A stretch of 64,000 nt of DNA, from the NCBI GenBank assembly GCA_019633425.1, contig WSUB01000076.1, forward strand, positions 1 to 64,000, in the 5' to 3' direction. The notes under the pieces are model-generated. The model was not told where the DNA came from and did not search any database. It was given only the letters and a program-made list of their open reading frames with translations. This DNA is from Tulasnella sp. 424 (taxonomy: Eukaryota; Basidiomycota; Agaricomycetes; Cantharellales; Tulasnellaceae). Below, piece by piece: positions 11,078 to 22,481 of the stretch; the stretch's first letter is position 1; the number at the start of each line of letters is the position of its first letter. Made by a program: the position numbers and the translations under genes.

Positions 11078-13243
11078 ATGACGAGCGACCTCCTCTCCTC
11101 GTCTAATCTCTCCCTGGCTGCATCAGGATTGGTGCTCGTGTACCTTCTCAAGAAGTACTGGAATGGCACATCTCGTCCCCCATATGCGCCGGGTCCACCT
11201 GGGCTTCCTCTCATCGGTAGTCAGTGAACATCCTTCACACAGTATGACCTTTGGCTAATTCCAATATCTTGGAAAAAGACCTCCTCGATATGCCCCGAAA
11301 TAGGTTTGTGATGAGGTACCTGGAATGGGGGAGACAATACGGGCCGGTAACTTGGGCGGTCGTCCCGGGGCGGAAAGTTTTGATCCTCAACACGTATGAC
11401 GCCATGTCGGAACTTCTCGACAAGCGAGGGAGCAACTACATCAATAGAACTGTGGGCATCATGGCGAATCAACTCGTCGGTGAGTGAAAACATTCAAGCT
11501 GCGCCAAACCCTCATTGATCCTTTCAGCTCCCCAGGGACGGACTTCACGACGGCTCGGCGGCAGGGCGACACTACGTGGAAACGGCACCGCAAGCTCCTC
11601 AGACAGGCGCTCTCCATGTCCACCGTCAAAAAGGAGTACTCCGACCTCTTCGTCGCTAATGCCAGTCGATACGTCCATGCTATTCTCCTCAAACCTGAAG
11701 ATTTTGCTCCGCGCCTAAAACGGTAGAGAGAGGGGAATAGAAGAGTTGATGACCAAGGCTAAGTATAACTCTTATTTCATAGCATACTCGGCGAGACTAT
11801 TGCAGAACTCACATATGGAGCAGTGGAACATGACGACGGCACCGACTACGTCACTGAGCAACACGAAAACTTTAGATATTCAAAACTGTCTGCAATGGGC
11901 TATCTTGTCGACTTGTTCCCGCTACGTGATTATGATGCTTCCTTAAATCGCTGCGTGGCCTATCTGCTCACAGAGCTTTAGTAAGGTTTATTCCAGCTTG
12001 GTTTCCCGGAGCGCAATTCCAACGAGACGCCTTAAAGTGGAGGCAACACCTCTCTATGTTGCGGAAGATGATGATCGACGGTGTCGAGAGACGAATGGTA
12101 GACATTTGTTTACTGTTATGCGCATGGTTCGCAGATTGATCAAAACTTCCCTTGGTTGTGCAGGCAGCTAAGGAAGGACGCTCATGCTACGTCTCAAACT
12201 TTCTTGAAGACCTCCAGGAACAGACACGAATAACAGGAGCGGACATTAGCGAGGACGTGCAAGCTGTCCTTGATAGCGCCTTCAGCTTCTATCAAGGTAA
12301 AGTTCGGGAGGCCCTCTTCCTGATAGCTACGGATAGTAACTCAGCCACCGCCTGACTTCATAGCCGGATCTGATACGGTAGGATTATTTTGCAGAGGATT
12401 TAGCAGTGCTGAACAAACGTCCCTCCATTAGAGCGAAACACTTTTGAAGACCTTCTTACTTGCCATGTCGCTGTATCCAGATGTCCAATCCCGGGCACGT
12501 ACAGAGATTGAGCGGTTCTTTTCGGAAGGAAGAGCTCCCGACTTCGAGTTCCAGGAGCAGATGCCATACATGCAAGCCGTTGTTTTGGAGAGTATGAGAT
12601 GGAATCCTCCGGCATCAGTCGGTTTGTCCGATTCGGTTGCCTAAGCGCTCTTTCGGTATCTTTTAATGTTGAAAGCACCCTATTTCGAATTCGGTCAAAT
12701 AGGTGTTCCCCATGCATCCCGGGAGGATGACATTTACGATGGCTACTTTATACCAAAGGGCACGACGGTCATTCCAAATATTTGGTATTGTTTCACATTC
12801 CAACAGTTGGTCTGATCCCCTCCTAAATCTTTACCTTTACTTCACAGGCCGGTGTCTCGGGACCCACTGATTTATGAAGATCCTTCAAGGTTCAACCCCG
12901 ACCGCTTCGTCAACAACCCAAACATCCTAGACCCTCGCGACTTCGTTTTCGGGTTTGGCCGGCGCATCTGCCCAGGTAATGCCTTGGCTTATCAGGTTAC
13001 GTGGATCTTCATGGTATCAATTCTGTGGGCTTTTGAAATCAAAAGACCCGAAGGAGCTCCCTCACTAGACCACGATGATGATCGCTTCGATTTTGGCATC
13101 ATCAGGTAAGCTGAATTCTGGTTTCTGACTGGAGGCCAACGACTGACTGTGACAACTTTAGTGCTCCGTATCCATTCCCTTGTACCTTCGTCCCGCGAGG
13201 AGATTTTGCTAAGAATATTGGCGCACCTACGCTCGACATGTAG
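11078..13243 (+). CDS. Cytochrome P450 (gene 4, group A)
   Basis: Predicted 515-residue P450. Exons: 11078-11219, 11279-11479, 11536-11722, 11783-11925, 11982-12097, 12164-12296, 12364-12377, 12432-12621, 12703-12784, 12848-13105, 13162-13243. Exon lengths are identical to genes 1, 2 and 6. The N-terminus begins MTSDLLSSSN. C-helix WKRHR, AGSDT on the micro-exon, ExxR as ESMR and [10 protein letters not shown] (Cys444) are all intact. The junction residue after the ninth intron makes WPVSRD, where paralogs have WQVSRD. It converges on gene 5 and forms the first A/D pair. All codons were read through without a stop. Confidence 0.94.
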
Positions 13244-13829
13244 TCGGTCTGACACGTTCCTGGAGATAATCTGCTCGGTTCAAATTCGTTTCGTTCACAC
13301 TGCCAGTATGGTATCAGAATCTATTCAGATTTGGTCGGGGCATTTTAGCCTGTCTATATCAGAGGAGAGTGCGAACAGGGACTACTGGGAACTTGTGTAC
13401 CGCTTCCAACTCTATGAAGCACAGCCAAATCTTGAGTTAACCATCGGGGACTTGCGGATCTGAGGGTGAAGTGCCATTTTATTGGGAATATCTTGATGTG
13501 TCATCCAAGCGGGTTCTCTCAAATGATTGGCGCAAGAAAAAGAAAAAAAACCATGGCCTGGCGAAAGGAATGTAGGACGCTGAGGATCGATAACGCCTAC
13601 TATTGAGCGCATAATACGCACAGAGGAGAGGAAGCTTTCAGAGGGAGTCAGTATCCTCTCTAGGCGTGGTTCCGGACTTAGAGTTGACCATCCCGAGTTT
13701 CTCAAGCTACGCCATATACAGATCATGCCCCAATAAACACAAAGGAAGTTCAATCCCACTATGGATTCCAGCCAAAAAAAAAATCTACTCGGTCCGTACA
13801 TGCAGAGTTGGGAGTCATCGTACTTGAAG
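13244..13829. other. Convergent spacer between genes 4 and 5, with a displaced spacer-repeat remnant
   Basis: Positions about 13440-13700 are recognisably related to the intergenic block at 16310-16550 and 22720-22900 (for example GGATCGATAACGCCTA against GAATCGATAATGCCTA, then GAGGAAGCTT). That block otherwise lies between pairs, not inside one. No gene is visible. Confidence 0.6.
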
Positions 13830-16045
13830 CTATGTCGTAGCGCGAACGAGCTTATCCCGAAGGTTTTCACGCCTCGGGATGAAATGGCACTTGAATGGTG
13901 GAGGCTCGCTTGTTTCCATAATTAGCATGTTTGTAGTCATTCGGTTAGGATCAGACGGAGTGCGGTACCCACCTCACTGTTCCGTGACTAAACCTATTTA
14001 TATCATCTCTCAGCAATGGAGAATCATCATCGACCCCCTCAAGGCGGAATGCCCATAGAATGGACGCCGCCATAAGCCAGGTAAATTCGAAAGCAAGCTC
14101 GTTCCCTGGACAAATGCGACGGCCGTACCCGAAGGCGAATTGACGCGGATCAGGCTCCGGAAGCGGCTTAAGGTACCTTTCGGGGTCGAATGTGGACGGA
14201 TCGCTATAGTATTTGGTATTTCGGGAGATTCCCCTAGCACAATCCGATTTGAGAGGGTCATTAACTGATAATGCATCCGGGCGACCAGAGAAATCTAGCT
14301 CGTACCACACATTAGATATAACCGACGTGCCCTTTGGTATAAAATAACCATCGTAGATGTCGTCCTTCAGCGAAGTATGAGGCATGCCTGAATGTTGTGA
14401 ATGTAGCTTTTGAGTAACACGATATCCGCGATCAGGAACGACTGTGCTCACCGGAAGGGAGCACTGGATTCCACCTCAAAGTTTCTAAGACCACGGCATG
14501 AAGGTACGGCATGTCTTGTTGGTCATCCGAAGTCGGAAGACGTCCGTCACCAACAACCCGATCAATTTCGAGACGGGCTTTTTCTTGCACGGATGGAAAT
14601 AGAACCATAGCGAGGAGAAGTGAGTGTGTCGAGTTTTGAGTCTGGGGGAGATTTTACGTGAATCGTCGGAAGTAACGACTTGCGAGGGATAATGCTCACT
14701 GTGTCCACGCCCGCTACGCAGAAGGCAGGGAGAGGTTCGGTCAACACACCCCGCGTGAATAGCACTGAGATTTACCTGCATAGAATGTGAAGCCGCTCTG
14801 ATTAATTGCGGCCTCATCGGCCTCTACCTCTGAGCCGTTGGGCATCTGTTGCTGTTTGAGATACAAGTCTCGCAAGTTATTCGTCACAAACGACGACATT
14901 CCGTCTGCTTCTCCTGAAATCTTGATCGAGCAAAGGAATTTTGTCTCAGTTCAAGAACCATAAGGGCAAGCTAGCTGCGCTTACCACGCTTTGCTTGGCA
15001 CGTTCAGACAGAGCACGCAGTATCTCTTGAAATTGATCTCGCCACCCAGCGGCATCGCGCTTGAACTTCATTCCGGGAACCCAACTTGGAACGTAACACA
15101 CTAAGAGCAAGCAGGTCAGCCAAGATGACCGCGAATACAACACAAAGGTTTAACTCACAGGCAGGGATGAGGTCAACAATGTGCCCTTGTGCAAACTTCA
15201 AAGATGTGTCCATTACGAATCTGTTAAGTTTAATGTAGTCTCTATTTTCCTCATCTGTAAGTCTCCCGTATGTCAGCATGACGATGGTCGCCGCTGCGAT
15301 CCTGTTCCAACAATCAAGAGTCAACGGACTTGCACTTCAGCACGCCCACATCGTTGCTTTCACCGCACCTTTTCAAATCCTTCAAAAAGTCTGTCGGTCT
15401 CTCTATTAGGCAGCGCAGATATTGCTCAGCGCTCTTCGCGAGCAGAGGCGAGTAATCGCGCTTGACGACTTGCAGGGAAAGGGCGTGCTTTAATAGTGAA
15501 CGATGCTTTCGCCATCTGGGGTTGTATTGGAGTATCGTTGTGAAGTAGTCCGCGCCTGCCCTCCAGAACCGTCGTGAATATTGTGCACGAAGGCATAGAA
15601 GCCGACCCACCGAGTAATTTCCTCAGGAAGACGAACTTTGGTCGATCAACGTAGGTAGATCCTCTTTTCTCTAAGAGTTCTTTTGCAGCTTCCATAGAGT
15701 TAACGATTAAGAACTTTTGGCCAGGCACCGTTAGCAAGGTCAAAGGCCCGTATTCCTCCCCCATTTTCGTCCAAGTGAGTGCAAATCTGGCTCGCGGCAT
15801 ATCGAATAGATCTAAATCCAGAGAGGAAAATCCTCAGAAAAGGTGAGGGGATGCAGGGGCGACTGTGGTTGTGGTACAATATACTGACTTCCGACGATGG
15901 GCAAGGGTCGTGGGCCCGGGGGATATGGCAACCGGGGGCTGGAGGACCAGTATTTGTTCAGAATAAAGAGAAGCAACGCGATGCTGACGCCAAATGCCAG
16001 GCCATTCGACAGCGACGGGTTTGAGATGGAGGGCTCAGAGGGCAT
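13830..16045 (-). CDS. Cytochrome P450 (gene 5, group D)
   Basis: Predicted 524-residue P450. Exons: 16045-15889, 15811-15611, 15555-15369, 15301-15159, 15100-14985, 14920-14776, 14713-14700, 14641-14452, 14387-14306, 14233-13973, 13908-13830. Anchor at about residues 15-33, hinge PYPPGPRPLPIVG, C-helix WRKHR, I-helix AGVDT at 317-321, K-helix ETLR, heme loop FGYGRRICPG with Cys453. The last exon encodes FKCHFIPRRENL, the usual conserved P450 tail. Exon 6 starts at the AAG before ATTTCAGG, because only this acceptor keeps frame; gene 7 supports it with a TAG at the same place. Pseudogene 10 is a close but broken relative. TATAAG lies about 52 bp upstream. Confidence 0.93.
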
Positions 16046-16095
16046 TGTGTGTAATGGCTTCGTTGTGTGAGAGAGTCATCGGCGAGGCAGTCTTT

Positions 16096-16101
16096 CTTAT
16101 A
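16096..16101 (-). promoter_or_regulatory. TATA box of P450 gene 5
   Basis: Reverse-strand TATAAG (within GGATATAAGAA) is about 52 bp upstream of the ATG. The same GGATATAAG occurs before gene 7 at the same distance. Confidence 0.6.
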
Positions 16102-17228
16102 TCCTCAGATGTACCATTAATCGTCGAGGAGAGCAGCTAGTCTCCCGGATATGAAAGTTTGACAGGAAACCGACCCAATGTTGCGGAAGCCGTCATACTG
16201 GCGCCCTCGAAGATCACTTTATTCCGATTTAGGAAGTTCACCTGATACGGACAATGATAATTACTTCCGAGTATCTAAAATCAGATCCAATGTCGAAGTA
16301 GGGTGAGAGACTTGGGGATTCGAAGGGAGAAGTGCGATTGATATCGAGGATACCTTGATAATGGATTCAGGTGGGTTTATTCAAATGGTTGGGTAACAGA
16401 GAAGGAGAGTACTCGTCGGGCTAGCCAGGGGGTAGGAGCCGCTGAGAATCGATAATGCCTAGTATCAAATTTAACGTAAACAGACCGGAGGAAGCTTACA
16501 GAGCAAGTCAAATCCTCTTGAGGCTTCATTCCGGACTTCAAGCAGCGCGTGAATCACAGAGATATTCGACGATGCACCGAGCCATCTGACGAAGCTATCC
16601 CGATTTCGACGTAACTTTCCACTTTGTAGGGAGCATTTTGGAAACCCTCCTCGCGGCGTTGTGGAATCTAATTCGTTCGGAGGCTAAGCCGTCGAAAGGG
16701 AGGCGGACGTCCGGCGGAAAGGCCCGCGCAAAGAGAAGCGATGGTGAGCGTGGACCACCCCGCTTCGGCTCGGGCCGTCTTGTCGGACTTAGGGGACCCT
16801 CTCCTTACTAAAGGAGACGACAGGCGACCACAGTGCTGGAAGGTAGCATTGGCAATTGTGGCTTAACGAAGGGAAAAACCTTTGCTAGGCACCGGCAGGT
16901 GTCATAAAGGGAAGCAGTACGTCAGTCCTTCTTAAACTCTCTACAAACCCAATGGGTTGGTAACCTCCTTCGTGAGTCGCTTCAGATTGGAAATGTCAAG
17001 ATAATGGTTGCCAGAGGTTTCTTCTTGGAGATACATGCTTTGATGATCTGTTATTGCTGCCATTTGGGAGAGGGGGGGGGGCGGGACGGAGGACCGGGGC
17101 GGTTCAAGCTGAAATCAAATACGCGCTAGCGGTAGTAAGCACTAAGACACTTTGTTTCAAATGGCGTTAGTCGAGATCGTGACTCTGCTCTTTCCTCCGG
17201 TTAGCTCATGTAAGTGCATCAAACTCAG

Positions 17229-17330
17229 AGATGACACTACAATGGCTACTTTATTCCAAAGGGTACAACGGTCGTTCCAAATCGGCATCGCTTCATGCAT
17301 TCACACTTCGCAATCTGTCCGATCTGCTCC
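17229..17330 (+). pseudogene. P450 exon 9 and intron 9 remnant (group A type)
   Basis: ACAATGGCTACTTTATTCC and the following stretch to 17330 align with gene 2 at about 5104-5205. That part of gene 2 spans the end of exon 9 (coding [10 protein letters not shown]) and the start of the next intron, including the intronic TTTCGCAATtgGTCtGAT-like segment. No other exon of that copy is present, and the tail runs into the gene 6 promoter block. Confidence 0.8.
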
Positions 17331-17698
17331 GTCAACTCCCATGCTTGATCCTTGCCTCTCTCATCCACCGCAACAAACCAGGAAGCTCTAGAGCTCCCGA
17401 ACCGATGCAGAGCACTAGTTATGATCAGTGGGCAGTAAAGCGCTCGCCAACCACTAGCCTACGGACCTTATTGCCGTACAGTGATACTCAACCCTCAAAT
17501 ATCCTCGACCCTGCAATTGTCTGTGGAATTAGGAATGCCCATGGGGGTTAAGTAATTCCTGCGTTTGAATTAACGTGCCTATAAAGAATACCATTATGTC
17601 TGTTGAGCGCGATAACCTTTGGACGGGACTGAGACAAGACCTCGAGGGACCGCGTGCGAAATGGTGCGGTGAGGCGTCGGCCAAGAGTACGGGAATAC

Positions 17699-17705
17699 TA
17701 TAAAA
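17699..17705 (+). promoter_or_regulatory. TATA box of P450 gene 6
   Basis: TATAAAA is 63 bp upstream of the ATG, followed by the conserved CAGTGCACA stretch seen before genes 2 and 4. Confidence 0.65.
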
Positions 17706-17761
17706 CGTGCGACAGTGCACACAAGCGCTCCATGTGCGTTTCTTTCTCACCGCAGAATTCA

Positions 17762-19927
17762 ATGCCGAGCGACCTCCTCTCCTCGTCTAATCTCTCCTTG
17801 GTTGCATCAGGATTGGTGCTCGTGTACCTTCTCAAGAAGTACTGGAATGGCACATCTCGTCCCCCCTATGCGCCGGGTCCACCTGGGCTTCCTCTCATCG
17901 GTAGTCAGTGAACATCCTTCAGGCAGTATGACCTATGGCTGATTCCAATATCTTGAAAAAAAGACCTCCTCGATATGCCCCGAAATAAGTTTGTGATGAG
18001 GTATCTGGAATGGGGGAATCAATACGGGCCGGTAACTTGGGCGGTCGTCCCGGGGCGGAAATTCCTGATCCTCAACACGTATGATGCCATGTCGGAACTT
18101 TTCGACAAGCGAGGGAGCAACTACATCAATAGACCTGTGGGCATCATGGCGAATCATCTCGTCGGTGAGTGAAAACATTCAAGCTGCGCCAAACCCTCAT
18201 TGATCCTTTCCGTTCCCAAGGGACGGACTTCACGACGGGTCGGCGGCAAGGCGACACTATGTGGAAACGGCACCGCAAGTTCCTCAGGCAGGCGCTCTCC
18301 ATGTCCACCGTCAAAAAGGAGTACTCAGACCTCTTCATCGCGAATGCCACTCGATACCTCCATGCTGTCGTTCTCAAACCTGAAGATTTTGGTCCGCGCC
18401 TAAAACGGTAAAGGGAGGGGCGTAGAAGAGTTGATGACCAAGGCTAATTGTAACTCTTCTTCCATAGCATACTCGGCGAGACTATTGCAGAACTCACATA
18501 TGGAGCGCTGGAACACTACGACGGTACCGACTACGTCACTGAGCACCACGAAAACTTCAGATATTCAAAACAGTCTGCAATGGGCTATGTTGTGGACTTG
18601 TTCCCACTACGTAACTATGATGCTTCCTTAAATCGCTACGTGACCTATCTGCTTACAGAGCTTTAGTAAGGTTCATTCCAGCTTGGTTTCCGGGGGCACA
18701 GTTCCGACGAGACGCCTTAAGGTGGAGGAAACACTGCTCTATGCTGCGAAAGATACTGATCGACGGTGTCGAGAGACGAATGGTAGACATTTGTTTACTG
18801 TTATGCGCATGGTTCGCAGATTGATCAAAACCTCCCTTGTTTGTGCAGGCAGCTAAGGAAGGACGCTCATGCTACGTCGCAAATTACCTTGAAGACCTCC
18901 AGGAACAGAGACGAATCACAGGAGCGGATGTCAACGAGGACGTGCAAGCTGTCCATGACAGCGCTTTCAGCTTCTATCAAGGTAAGGAGGCCCTCTTCCT
19001 GGCAGGCATGGATAGTAACGCAACCACCACTTTCACCGCCTCCCAACTTCATAGCCGGATCTGATACGGTAAGATTCTGTGTCGAGGATTTTGCAGCGCT
19101 GAACAAACGGGCTCCGATTAGAGCGAAACAACTGTGAAAAACTTCTTACTTGCCATGTCGATGTATCCAGATGTCCAATCCCGTGCGCGTAAAGAGGTCG
19201 AGCGGTTCTTTTCGGAAGGAAGAGCTCCCGACTTCGAGTTCCAGGATCAGATGCCATACATGCAAGCTGTTGTTTTGGAGAGTTTGAGATGGAATCCTCC
19301 GGCATCATTCGGTTTGTCCGATTCGGTTGTCTGGCCGTTCTTTCGGTATCTGTTGACGTTTAAAGCACCCTACTTCGGTCACATAGGTGTTCCTCATGCG
19401 TCTCGAGAGGATGACATTTACGATGGCTACTTTATTCCAAAGGGTACAACGGTCATTCCAAATGTTTGGTATCGTTTCACATTTCGGCGATTGGTCCGAC
19501 ATGCTCCTAAATCTTTATTTCTACTTCACAGGCAGGTGTCTCGGGACCCACTGATCTATGAAGACCCTTCAACGTTCAATCCCGACCGCTTCATTAACAA
19601 TCCAAACATCCTCGACCCTCGCGACTTCGTTTTCGGGTTTGGCCGGCGCATCTGCCCGGGTAATGCCTTGGCCTATCAGCTTACTTGGATCTTCGTGGTA
19701 TCGATTCTGTGGGCTTTTGAAATCAAAAGACCAGAAGGAGCTCCCACACTAGATGACGATGTTGATCGCTTCGATTTTGACCTCATCAGGTAAGCCGAAT
19801 CCCAGTTTCTGACTGAAGGCCTACGACTGACCGTGGCAACTTCAGTGTTCCGTATCCATTCCCTTGCACCTTCGTCCCGCGAGGAGATTTTGCGAAGACT
19901 ATCGGCGCATCTAGCCTCGACATGTAG
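17762..19927 (+). CDS. Cytochrome P450 (gene 6, group A)
   Basis: Predicted 515-residue P450. Exons: 17762-17903, 17964-18164, 18221-18407, 18468-18610, 18667-18782, 18849-18981, 19055-19068, 19122-19311, 19387-19468, 19532-19789, 19846-19927. All motifs are intact: [24 protein letters not shown] (Cys444). Introns 8 and 9 happen to lack in-frame stops, so 19134-19793 reads as one 219-codon frame. The conserved junctions argue that both are still introns. It pairs with convergent gene 7, with about 336 bp between the stops. Confidence 0.94.
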
Positions 19928-20263
19928 TTGGTTTGACACGTTCTTGGAGACAATGTGCTCCGTTCATATCCCTCTTGTTCGCACTGTCAGTATGGCACCA
20001 GAATCTATTAGTTTGGTCGGCGCGTGCTGTCCGCCACCTCTGGATTTTCAGCGGCGCGTGGCGCCGGTCCCTGGTTCGAGAATGTACAACATCTGGATAC
20101 CGTTCGTTGAGATTCCAAGCTCCCCTCGATGTTTGTCGTTTTAACCCCAAAGTACTCTATCACAAGCAATATCTCTCTCGAGGAATGTCCAAATACACGA
20201 GAAGGCAATTCAATATCGCTATGAATTCCCACAAGAGTTCTAGTCCACTCGTCTCACTTAGAG
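19928..20263. other. Convergent spacer between genes 6 and 7
   Basis: Short 3'-3' spacer whose first part resembles the 3' flank of gene 4 (GTTTGACACGTTCTTGGAGA). No gene is visible. Confidence 0.6.
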
Positions 20264-22481
20264 CTATGTGGCCGAGCCCTTGAGTTTGTCCGGAAGGTTT
20301 TCGCGCCTCGGGAGAAACTCGCACTTAAATGATACAGGATCACTTATTCCCCGAGTTAGTGATGCTGTATCCATTCGATGAGTATCAAACGGACTACGGT
20401 ACCCACCTGAAGAATCCCAAACTAAACCTCTCTAGATCATCTCCTGGCAACGAGGTGTCATTTTCAGCCCTCCCGAGGCGAAACGACCATAGTATGTAGG
20501 CCGCCATAATCCAGATTGCCTGGAAGGCCAGCTCATTCCCCGGACAAATTCGGCGACCAAACCCAAATGCAAACTGGCGCGGATCAAGCTCCGGAACGGG
20601 TCCAAGGTATCTTTCCGGGTCGAATACGGAGGGGTTACTATAGTACTTGGTATTCCGGGAGATTCCCCTGGGCGAAGTTCGAATCGGGTATCGTCAGCTG
20701 ATAGTCCACTACGACAACCAGATAAAGTAGCCAATACCATGCGTTAGGGATGACAGTCGTACCCTTCGGTATAAAATAGCCATCGTAGATGTCGTCCCTC
20801 AGCGATGCATGAGGCAAACCTGAATGTGGCGTAGGCCGTTTTTTAGTGACATAATGATAGCTCTGGTCAGAACCAGATGTAGTACGCTTTTCCTCACCGG
20901 TTGTAACCACTGTATTCCACCTCAAAGTCTCGAGAAGTATGGCATGAAGGTACGGCATGTCTTGTTGGTCATCGAACGTTGGAAGGCGTCCGTCACCAAC
21001 CACCCGATCAATTTCGAGACGAGCTTTCTCTTGCACCGATGGAAATAAGACCATAGCAAGAAGAAATGAGTGTACTGAGTATTGGGTCTAGGGGAGATTT
21101 CAAGTAAGTTCCCTGGAATCAACCACTTGAGGGAGGTGCTACTTACTGTCTCGACAGCCGCTAGGCAGAAGGCAAATGAAAATTGGGTTAACAGGGCTGC
21201 ATGATTAGTCCCGATGCTTACCTAGGAAAAATGTGAAGCCGCTGTGGCTGATTGCGGCCTCATCGGCTTCCAACTCTGAGCTGTTAAGCATCTGTTCCTG
21301 TTTGCGATAGAGGTCTCGCAGATTATTTGTCATGAACGACGACATTTCGTTTGCTTCCCCTGAAATCTAGGTAAATACCAGACATTTAATCTCGGCTCAA
21401 GCACTTTGAGGCAGCTTAGCTGTGCTTACCACGCTTTTTTTGGCACGTTCAAACATAGTGCGTGTTATCTCATGAAATTCATCCCTCCACCTAGCAGCGT
21501 CGCGCTTGAACTTCATTCCAGGAGCCCAACTTGGAATATAACGCACTAAAGACAAAGTACTGTTAGTCAGGATCATAGCAAATACAACACGAAGATTCCA
21601 GTTACATGCTGGGATAAGGTCGACGATGTAGCCTTGTGACGCCTTCAAGGTTGTCTCCAGCACATACGAGTTCAGTTGGACATAATCTCTATCTTGTTCA
21701 TCTCTTAGCCTTCCGTATGTCAACATCACAGTGCTCTCGGCCATAACCCTACCCCAACAATTAAAGGTCAACCGAATCACACGCTGACATCGTTGTTTCA
21801 TTATACCTTTTCAAGTCTTCCTCAAAGGCCCCCGGTCGCTCCACTAGACAGTCCACATACTGCTCCGCGTTCTCGGTCAGTAGCGCCGAGTAATCCCGCT
21901 TGATGACTTCCGGGGAAAGGGCGTGCTTTAATAGGGAGCGGTGTTTTCGCCACAAGGGACCGTAACGAGTTAACGATGTGAAGTAATCTGCACCTGCCCT
22001 CGAGATGCGTCGTGAATATTCCGCACGGTATGGAGACAGAATCCAACTCACCGATCATCTCTCCCAAGAAGACGAACTTTGGCCGATCAACGTAGACAGA
22101 TCCTCGTTTCTCTAGGAGCTCTTTCGCAGCTTCCATGGAGTTAACGATCAGAAAATTCTGACCAGGGACTGTTAGCCAGGTCAACGGACCGTATTCCTCG
22201 CCAAGTTTTGTCCAGGCGAGGGTATATTTGGTTCGAGGCATATCAAATAAATCTAAATCCAGAGCAAAACCCGTCAGAAAGGGCGGGAGAGGAAGGAGTG
22301 ACTGTCATGATAGGGCGTACTGACTTCCGACTATGGGTAAGGGTCGTGGGCCAGGAGGATATGGCAGCCGATGGCTTGAAAACCAGTATTTGCTCAGAAT
22401 ATAGAGAAACAGCGCGATGCTGACACCAAATGCCAGGCCATTCGACAACGACGGGTTTGAGATGGAGGACTCAGAGGGCAT
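20264..22481 (-). CDS. Cytochrome P450 (gene 7, group D) with altered I-helix motif
   Basis: Predicted 524-residue P450. Exons: 22481-22325, 22252-22052, 21993-21807, 21748-21606, 21545-21430, 21366-21222, 21160-21147, 21087-20898, 20819-20738, 20667-20407, 20342-20264. Hinge PYPPGPRPLPIVG, C-helix WRKHR, K-helix ETLR, heme loop [10 protein letters not shown] with Cys453, tail FKCEFLPRRENL. The micro-exon encodes AAVET where gene 5 has AGVDT, so both the Gly that kinks the I-helix and the acidic Asp differ (Glu keeps the charge). The model is otherwise open throughout, so the gene may be functional with altered chemistry or may be decaying. TATAAG lies about 52 bp upstream. Confidence 0.92.

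Larger units (their letters stand above)
16046..17761. other. Spacer between genes 5 and 6, built of repeat blocks
   Basis: In order: the gene 5 promoter; the block around CGGACAATGATAA at about 16242 (also before genes 7 and 10, and orphaned near 26840 and 35835); the block R at about 16625-16785; a P450 exon remnant at 17229-17330; and the group A promoter block from about 17400. No intact gene is visible. Confidence 0.7.

Noticed and set aside
19134..19793. A 219-codon uninterrupted gene 6 segment as one exon
   Set aside because: It reads through two introns that lack stops by chance. All paralogs splice at the same borders, which are also conserved here.
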